NCBI GenBank assembly: GCA_034769895.1 | Contig: CM068367.1 | Span: 86,915,654 to 86,979,653, forward strand | Direction of reading: 5' to 3' | Length of the DNA: 64,000 bases | From: Magicicada septendecula | Taxonomy: Eukaryota > Arthropoda > Insecta > Hemiptera > Cicadidae | Shown: positions 59,040 to 64,000 of the stretch, one piece after another | How positions within the stretch are numbered: position 1 is the stretch's first letter | Layout of the letters: the number at the start of each line of letters is the position of its first letter | Position numbers and translations under genes: made by a program | Notes under the pieces: generated by a model | Told to the model about the DNA's origin: nothing | The model's database searches: none | The model's input: the letters and a program-made list of their open reading frames with translations, nothing else

Positions 59040-59180
59040 AAGAACACGGGGAGAGTCAGAGAACAGAGGAAGGGGAGAGAAGCAGCGACGGCGGCGCGAA
59101 AAACAAAACCGCGCGCGCGAAGGAAGGAGCCACAGACAGGACGGGACGGAGAGGGAACGCTGGCGGTTTTAAAAGTAAGT
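59040..59180. promoter_or_regulatory. CpG- and purine-rich island with a donor-like GTAAGT (candidate)
   Basis: GCAGCGACGGCGGCGCG and CCGCGCGCGCGAAGG sit in otherwise AT-rich DNA. The island ends GGCGGTTTTAAAAGTAAGTTT, in which AAA-GTAAGT (GT at 59175) fits a 5' splice site. This could be a host promoter and non-coding first exon, but there is no coding frame, cDNA or acceptor to support it. Confidence 0.3.
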
Positions 59181-59627
59181 TTAATCAATATCGGTTAGAC
59201 GCCGTGTCGCCGATAACACGGTAGAGAGACATAGTAACAATGCGCGGCATCGCCTGTTACAGTAATCTGGTCCGTGTAACCACCTCTCGGCCGTTAAGTA
59301 ATGAGACTTAAACTTATAACATCACCTGCTTATTAATTACATAACTAACGCTAACAGAATGGCGGCAGTCTGATTCTTTCTTAACTAGGAAGTCTAGTCT
59401 AAAAGGAATTTTCCTTATTATGCATTACAAATCTGACAATTACACTTACACACGCGCAAGCGCACGCGCACGCACACACACACACACACACATATATATC
59501 ATTTTCTATATATGTAACTCGAAAGTTTCTTGCAGTAATTATATAATATTATGATATTATTCAATATACCCTTCTTTTGTTTTTGTGTATACGTTTTTTC
59601 TGTTCCCTCAATATAGTGTACAGTACT
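59181..59627. other. No gene; (CA/CG)n run at 59450-59499
   Basis: The DNA after the CpG island is unassigned. A mixed CA/CG dinucleotide run at 59450-59499 leads into the PLE-related block. GTAACTCG and TTTCTTGCAGTA at about 59513-59540 recur at 60474-60500. Confidence 0.5.
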
Positions 59628-59775
59628 ATGTTTTTGTCGTTTCAATTCAATTTCAATACAATGTTTTTGTACATTCCACTGAAACACATCAGCATGATCA
59701 CAGGTTTGCAAATGATGCTGATGTTTTTCAGTGATACGTACGCGTACGTCAGGTAATTGAAACGACAAAAATGTA
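59628..59775. repeat. Foldback element 1, related to the one at 60.5-60.75 kb
   Basis: Outer inverted pair: TGTTTTTGTCGTTTCAATT (59628-59647) with AATTGAAACGACAAAAAT (about 59755-59773). Inner hairpin: CACTGAAACACATCAGCAT (59677-59695) with ATGCTGATGTTTTTCAGTG (about 59715-59733). The right side continues CACTACTTGCAAAAG; CTACTTGCA also flanks the other foldback element, which shares TCGTTT(C/T)AATT and ACCTGAC. The two belong to one family. Confidence 0.75.
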
Positions 59776-59889
59776 GTACACTACTTGCAAAAGAAACTAT
59801 TTTGAATAATATACATAATATTATATATTAAAACACTTTTTGCTACAGTATTTTCTTGATTCATATATAATATATTTAATATTTATAAT

Positions 59890-60435
59890 AACTTTAAATC
59901 CAGATTTTTTCCCTTAAGAACATGTTTCGGGTAACTTATTGTTCCCATCCTCAGCCTTCTTAATTTTGAATCTTGTGGAATACTTGTGTGTTGGTTGGTT
60001 GTTGTTATGGTTTCCTGTTGGTTTTTGGTATTTTAAACTGGTATTATTGTGTGTGATTGTGGTGTATATATTAGTATTTTGTGTGTTTTCAATGTTGAGT
60101 GCTTTGAAAATTGTGTCACGTATTGTATTGATGTGTATTTGTTCAGGTATTAGTTTAACACAAAACAAACTAATACCTGAACAAATACAAATCAATACAA
60201 AACATGACACAATTTTCAAAGCATTCAACATCGAAAACACACAAAATACTAACACCACAATCACACACAATAATACCAGTTTAAAATACCAAAAACCAAC
60301 AGGAAACCATAACAGCAACCAACCAACACACAAGTATTCCACAAGATTCAAAATTAAGAAGGCTCAGGATGGGAACAATAAGTTTCCCGAAACATGTTCC
60401 AAATAAGGGGAAAAACATCTTGAGGCAAAGTTATT
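59890..60435. mobile_element. Penelope-like element ends, head-to-head pair forming a 545-bp palindrome
   Basis: Left arm 59890-60156, spacer AACACAAAAC (60157-60166), right arm 60167-60435. Each arm codes, reading outward, the same C-terminal PLE extension as at 26.24-26.52 kb: NKLIPEQIQINTK, HDTIFKAFNIENTQNTN, TTITHNNTSLKYQKPTGNHN, YSTRFKIKKAQDGNNKFPET. Each closes with the hairpin motif (59920-59955 minus; 60363-60396 plus) and TTATTTG/CTTAAGG words. The arms are similar at roughly 95% by eye. Frames of 145-155 codons run through the palindrome on both strands and are chimeras of sense and antisense, not genes. PLEs are known to occur as inverted or tandem partial pairs. This is a fossil. 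Confidence 0.88.
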
Positions 60436-60504
60436 ATAAATATTAAAAAATAGTATGTGTGTGTGTGTTTACAAGTAACTCGTTGAATTTCTTGCAGTAT
60501 TCTT

Positions 60505-60750
60505 GTATAATATTATATATAATTAAATTATAATTACTTTTGCAAGTAGGAGTTTCTTATTGTTGTATCGTTTTAATTGACCTGACCTACGTTTCACGGA
60601 ACGTGTTTGCCCCTTTCAGAGGTTTTTAAATGAATTACTCTAAAATAACAGATACATTCTGTAAAACGTATGTCAGGTCAATTAAAACGATAAAAAATAA
60701 GAAAAAACTACTTGCAGAAGTAATTATAATTCGATAATATATAATAATAA
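60505..60750. repeat. Foldback element 2 with long inverted arms and PLE-type hairpin motif
   Basis: Left arm about 60505-60590, right arm about 60672-60750, sharing AATTATAATTACTT(T/C)TGCAAGTAG and ATCGTTTTAATTGACCTGAC. The interior minus strand (60590-60619) has CTGAAA-GGGG…TTCC-GTGAAACG, a degenerate form of the hairpin motif. GT runs stand at both outer sides (about 60455-60468 and 60760-60771). Confidence 0.78.
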
Positions 60751-60771
60751 TAATATTGTATGTGTGTGTGT

Positions 60772-61482
60772 TCACCAATTTCTTACATAACAGATACAGG
60801 AAATATAAATTTATTTCTAAAAAATAAATATGAAGAAAGGAATTAAATAATAACTTATTATAATAAACGAAATAAGGAACTCGTAATAATATCTTAATAA
60901 AAATAAGTTAAATAAACAATAAGTTACACACGCGCGCGCAGAATACTTGCATCCCTTAAAATAGGTGTACAGGAGAAAAAATGGTGTCTAGCATACGCAA
61001 TACATCTCTGGAACCTTTGCTTTATCATGTATATGAAATTCGATTTAAATAAAATAAAAATTAGTTCTAAAACTGTAGAATCGATTTCTTTTTGTGGACA
61101 CGATTTTATTTTAAGGTACAGTAAACAATTGTTTTGTAAAACTTAAAGGTTTATATTCTGTACCGGTAATCATTATAGATTTTTTCCTTCAAACCTAAGC
61201 TACGGTTTTACAATACAGTTTCTGAAAATGTATTAAAAAGGATTGTGTCTCTAACTGTCGCGCGCTTTTAAGAATGTTTAAATATTGTTTATTATAAATC
61301 CGTGCTAATATAACTGCATTTTTGCTACAGTTCGTCTGTTAAGTACTTTTTAAAATGTCTTCCTTTCTCCTCCTTTAATATTTAAAAAACTCGTTTAAAC
61401 ACGCGCGCGCACGACATTAGTTTTAAATAAGTAAAAGGAATTTACTATTTGAATATCGCTCGCATATAGACTTAAATTTATT
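60772..61482. other. AT-rich, no gene; short CG runs
   Basis: CACACGCGCGCGC at about 60926-60938 and ACACGCGCGCGCACG at about 61398-61412 are the only structured words. No open frame of interest. Confidence 0.5.
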
Positions 61483-61900
61483 CTTCTTCTTCTTCAGCAC
61501 TACAGTCCAACGTGAGCCCTGAATTCCAACACCAATCTTCTACAAAGCCTCTTGTCTATTGATATATCATTGTAACCGCTCATATCCATTCTTCTGAGGT
61601 CTTCTAGCACATCATCCAACCATCTTATCCTAGGTCGGCCCCTGTTTTTATAGACTTGTGCCCTCCCGGTTTTCTTTAGCATACGTAGATCAACCATCCA
61701 CTCTAGGTGACCTAGCCATTGCATTCGTTGTGTATTTATGAATCGTACAATATCTTCATGATTCAATAGCCTATCTATCTCTTGGTTATTTCTTATTATC
61801 CATTCGTCATATTCTTTAACTGGGCAATAAACACGTCTTACGATCTTTCTTTCAAACATGCTTTCTTTCAAACTTGTTCCCTTTTTGTCAATGTCCAACT
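61483..61900 (-). mobile_element. LINE (RTE-like wording), C-terminal region, intact frame of 132 codons
   Basis: The minus frame reads LKESMFERKIVRRVYCPVKE, YDEWIIRNNQEIDRLLNHED, IVRFINTQRMQWLGHLEWMV, RMLKKTGRAQVYKNRGRPRI, RWLDDVLEDLRRMDMSGYND and RLCRRLVLEFRAHVGL-stop, then a (GAA)n tail (plus CTTCTTCTTCTTC at 61483). F-E-R-K-x-x-R-x-x-Y-x-P-V, I-R-N-N-x-E-I, R-M-Q-W-L-G-H-L-E and G-R-P-R-I-R-W-L-D-D-V are all in one open frame, so this is a comparatively young copy, cut 5' just before FERK. Family mates lie at 50.9 and 57.5 kb, and probably 17.44 and 29.6 kb. Confidence 0.93.
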
Positions 61901-62290
61901 TAAATTTATTCTTGTTCTTACAAATGTAAAAGGTATGGATAATCGGTATACATTTTACAATATAGGCCTATAGCTACTGTAGTTTCTATTACCGAAAATG
62001 CAAGCAAGCAATATTGTTAAAAGAACATTTCTTATGTTAGAGGCTTGAACAGGTTGTTCACTATAAAACCAGTGAAATAAAAAACAACTGTGTAAACCTC
62101 TTTAAAAGTAGCTAAATTTTCTTGTTAGCTTCGACTGTGATCACCTGCTTAACAATCCAGCGTCAAGAACCTAAAACACGCTAGAGACAACAGTAATATG
62201 GGGTAAGGTGAAGGTACTTCTGGTGACTAAAGTATCGTCATTACTCGTGAAACGGTAATATTTATTTAACAACAACAAAATCTGTTTTTA
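61901..62290. other. No recognisable feature
   Basis: AT-rich DNA with a TAGGCCTA near 61965 and no frame of interest. Confidence 0.45.
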
Positions 62291-62513
62291 TGACGGTTAA
62301 TATGTATCACACTGCCACTGACAGTTAATACGTATCACACTGCCACTGACGGTTAATACGTATCACACTGGCACTGACGGTTAATACGTATCACACTGCC
62401 ACTGACGGTTAATACGTATCACACTGCCACTGACGGTTAATACGTATCACACTGCCACTGACGGTTAATACGTATCACACTGCCACTGACGGTTAATACG
62501 TATCATACTGCCA
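62291..62513. repeat. Minisatellite, eight copies of a 28-bp unit
   Basis: The unit is ACTGACGGTTAATACGTATC followed by ACACTGCC, repeated about eight times with very few changes (TATGTATC in the first, GACAGTT in the second, CTGGCA once, CATACT in the last). Each unit carries the 8-base palindrome ATACGTAT. There are no unique spacers between units, so it is not CRISPR-like. Near-identity between units means recent amplification. Confidence 0.97.
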
Positions 62514-62699
62514 CTTTTCGCGCCGAGTCAAAATTAATATAATAATGATATCTGCGCTACTGGAACACTTCATGTTATCTGTCGCATTCCACTAGCGGTA
62601 ATTTTGGTTCTACACATCTGAGCTTCTTCGGAAAAACACAGACAATTGAGGACGATAGTGAGAGACAGAAAACAAGACTAAGGGAGAAAAAATATCGGG
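62514..62699. other. Spacer
   Basis: Short unassigned sequence between the minisatellite and a LINE tail. Confidence 0.4.
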
Positions 62700-62832
62700 A
62701 CTGAAACGCAGATAACAAATCTGAAAAATACAAACCTATAGGACACAGGTGTGTGGGTAGAACCAGGAAGAGACGGCTGGAGGATTTTTGAAGGTCGAAC
62801 AGGCAGCACCTTGCCTATGCCACATTGTGAAG
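62700..62832 (+). mobile_element. LINE 3' terminus (family with 5.56 and 9.84 kb copies)
   Basis: The plus strand reads YKPIGHRCVGRTRKRRLEDF-stop, then a 3'UTR (AGGTCGAACAGGCAGCACC) ending GAAGATGATGATGAAT. The 9.84 kb copy has YKRIGHRYMGRSKKRWLEDL-stop at the same place and a similar GAT-triplet end. Only about 25 codons remain. Confidence 0.82.
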
Positions 62833-63320
62833 ATGATGATGAATAAACGCAGATAAAATAGCACAAATGGCGTTAAAGAAATTTGTAAAAAGGCAGAAAG
62901 AGACAGTCGGGCTGGAAGATACAAAAATAATAAATAAAACAAGAAACAAAACGCAAAGAAAGTCGTTTGAAGAACAACACAGAGAAATAAAGACGAATGA
63001 CAGAATGAGATAGATACATTGACAGGTAGACAGTAAGGTGCCCAAATGGATAGACAGAGAAGGAGGTAGAAGAGGGAACGAGTGACTGAAGGACTAAGGC
63101 AAAGAAAGAGGAAAGAGGGAAAAAGACAAAAACAAAAAGAGATGAAGAGAGAGAATATGGTAAGCATTAAACACAAAGAATCACAGAGAAAACGATTTTG
63201 ATTAAAAAACACACAGTATGAAAAAGGTATGAGTGAGAGCGAGAGAGAGAATAGGGGATCATACAGGTAGACAGATAGACAACTAGACAGACAAAGAAAG
63301 TGAGGGAGAACGTGAGAATG
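62833..63320. repeat. Purine-rich low-complexity stretch
   Basis: The plus strand is strongly enriched in A and G (GACAGA, GAAAGA, GAGAGA words) for nearly 500 bases. The minus strand therefore stays open for 158 codons (62736-63212) with a Phe/Leu/Ser/Cys-rich translation that mimics a membrane protein. I attribute that to base composition. Confidence 0.75.
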
Positions 63321-63356
63321 TGTTGATGTGTTCTACTACCAGTGGGCTCACATTCG

Positions 63357-63425
63357 GCACTAGTTTTGAATCGCCCTCCCTGGTACGCCTACCGATTTAT
63401 TAAAGTACGTTCTTTTTTGCATTGC
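63357..63425 (+). repeat. Direct repeat, copy 1 (pairs with 63839-63910)
   Basis: GCACTAGTTTTGAATC, CTGGTA-x-x-CCTAC, TTTATTA and GTACGTTCT-x-TTTTGCATT occur in the same order at 63839-63910. The copies are 482 bases apart. The second is followed at once by a LINE fragment. Confidence 0.8.
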
Positions 63426-63838
63426 TGTCTGACATAGTAGGCCTAGATGGTAAGGATTTTTTAAGTTTTTTTTTGTAGTTTCGAATGTTGCAACATTAAT
63501 GTATTATTGTTTCTGGGTTTTAAGTGTAATTAATAGGTACACACATGACAAGTTGACTTTCATATAATAATATTTTGTACGACCTACTTCCACAGGCCAA
63601 TGATCATATAACGATTAACTCACTTTGATAGAGTCAAATGTTGTTCACTGTGTAATTTTAACGCAATTTACAATTCAGTTTGAAGACAGCTGCAAATCTT
63701 ATGAAATGAAACGTTACTTTCATTAGATAGCTGATGGTTAGACTCTAGGATACTGACTGATCAAAGTGAGAAGAAGAAATAAAGATGATGAGAAATTTGA
63801 GAGACACGTAAAAAAGTGATAAACATTGTTCGACTATC
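63426..63838. other. No recognisable feature
   Basis: AT-rich sequence between the two direct repeats, with a TAGGCCTA at about 63439 and a short GAAGAAG patch near 63770. No frame or element body is readable. Confidence 0.4.
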
Positions 63839-63910
63839 AGTAGCACTAGTTTTGAATCATCGCATCTGGTAAACCTACTCGTTTATTAGGTACGTTCTGT
63901 TTTGCATTCA
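63839..63910 (+). repeat. Direct repeat, copy 2 (pairs with 63357-63425)
   Basis: See copy 1. Identity is about 80% by eye. Confidence 0.8.
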
Positions 63911-63918
63911 TTTGTAGC

Positions 63919-64000
63919 AACTGAGGCAAATGGCAGGGTGTACTATCCATGATTGTAGAAGAAACTCGGACATACGGCAGGAACTGACTATTATGAGTAT
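63919..64000 (+). mobile_element. LINE fragment running off the window edge
   Basis: The plus frame to the last base reads LRQMAGCTIHDCRRNSDIRQ then ELTIMS. The 41.5 kb minus copy has FLRQVAVYTLHHHRRNTDIRQ-type wording at the same place (RRNTDIRQELNIM), so this is the same LINE family in the opposite orientation. The rest lies outside the window. The left break point is 8-10 bases after the second direct repeat. Confidence 0.85.

Noticed and set aside
59914-60406. Frames of 145 and 155 codons, seemingly membrane-like at the start
   Set aside because: They run through the PLE palindrome, so the first half is the antisense of the PLE extension and the second half the sense. Not a gene.
62291-62513. 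CRISPR-like array
   Set aside because: Units are contiguous with no unique spacers, and the DNA is clearly from an animal; it is a minisatellite.
62736-63212. 158-codon minus frame resembling a multi-pass membrane protein
   Set aside because: It is the pyrimidine-rich complement of a low-complexity purine stretch; hydrophobicity follows from T-rich codons and there is no conserved motif. It also overlaps a LINE tail on the other strand.

Overview
The window looks like AT-rich, gene-poor, repeat-dense nuclear DNA from an invertebrate animal, most likely an insect or another arthropod. The repeat content (many different LINE families, Penelope-like elements, mariner transposons, long simple repeats) and the enriched palindrome TAGGCCTA would suit a large cockroach- or termite-like genome. 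That placement is inference, not proof. I found no host protein-coding gene, rRNA or tRNA. Nearly every open frame over 60 codons is a piece of a transposable element, the complement of one, or a translated simple repeat.

The dominant feature is about 30 copies of non-LTR retrotransposons (LINEs). Almost all are cut at the 5' end, so only the C-terminal tail of the reverse transcriptase protein is left: a stretch like W-x-x-H-x-x-R-M, then a basic G-R-P-R-x-R-W box, then the stop and a trinucleotide tail. At least seven families can be told apart by their C-terminal wording. The longest are at 11.6-13.0 kb (fingers to C-terminus), 29.6-30.5 kb (AYADD catalytic box to C-terminus), 56.3-56.9 kb and a Jockey-like piece at 23.6-24.3 kb. 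Many trinucleotide microsatellites here are the 3' tails of these LINEs. One copy (50.9-51.5 kb) keeps its insertion structure, with imperfect direct repeats of about 61 bp on both sides.

The second layer is Penelope-like elements (PLEs): a decayed RT-thumb plus GIY-YIG copy at 6.9-7.6 kb, a GIY-YIG copy on the minus strand at 26.2-26.8 kb, and a head-to-head pair of PLE ends forming a palindrome of about 545 bp at 59.9-60.4 kb. A short hairpin motif (CTGA-N-GA, one spare base, a stem, then GAAAC) closes the PLE coding end. It recurs at other places, including three more long palindromes (14.8, 36.5 and 48.6 kb) and single arms (4.8, 17.3, 55.6 and 60.6 kb). The 36.5 kb palindrome has 101-bp arms with no mismatch that I can see. 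This set of palindromes sharing one hairpin motif is the most interesting signal in the window.

The third layer is two mariner-family DNA transposons (22.5-23.1 kb minus; 57.9-58.75 kb plus), an old LTR-retrotransposon remnant around 45.05-46.1 kb, a composite repeat of about 1.1 kb present twice (37.8 and 52.26 kb), an eight-copy 28-bp minisatellite (62.3 kb), and many di- and trinucleotide microsatellites. Two CpG-rich islands stand out from the AT-rich background: 26.94-27.12 kb with a TATA-like box, and 59.04-59.17 kb with a donor-like GTAAGT. They are the only places where I would look for a host promoter or first exon.

All coordinates for decayed repeats are estimates by eye and may be off by tens of bases.
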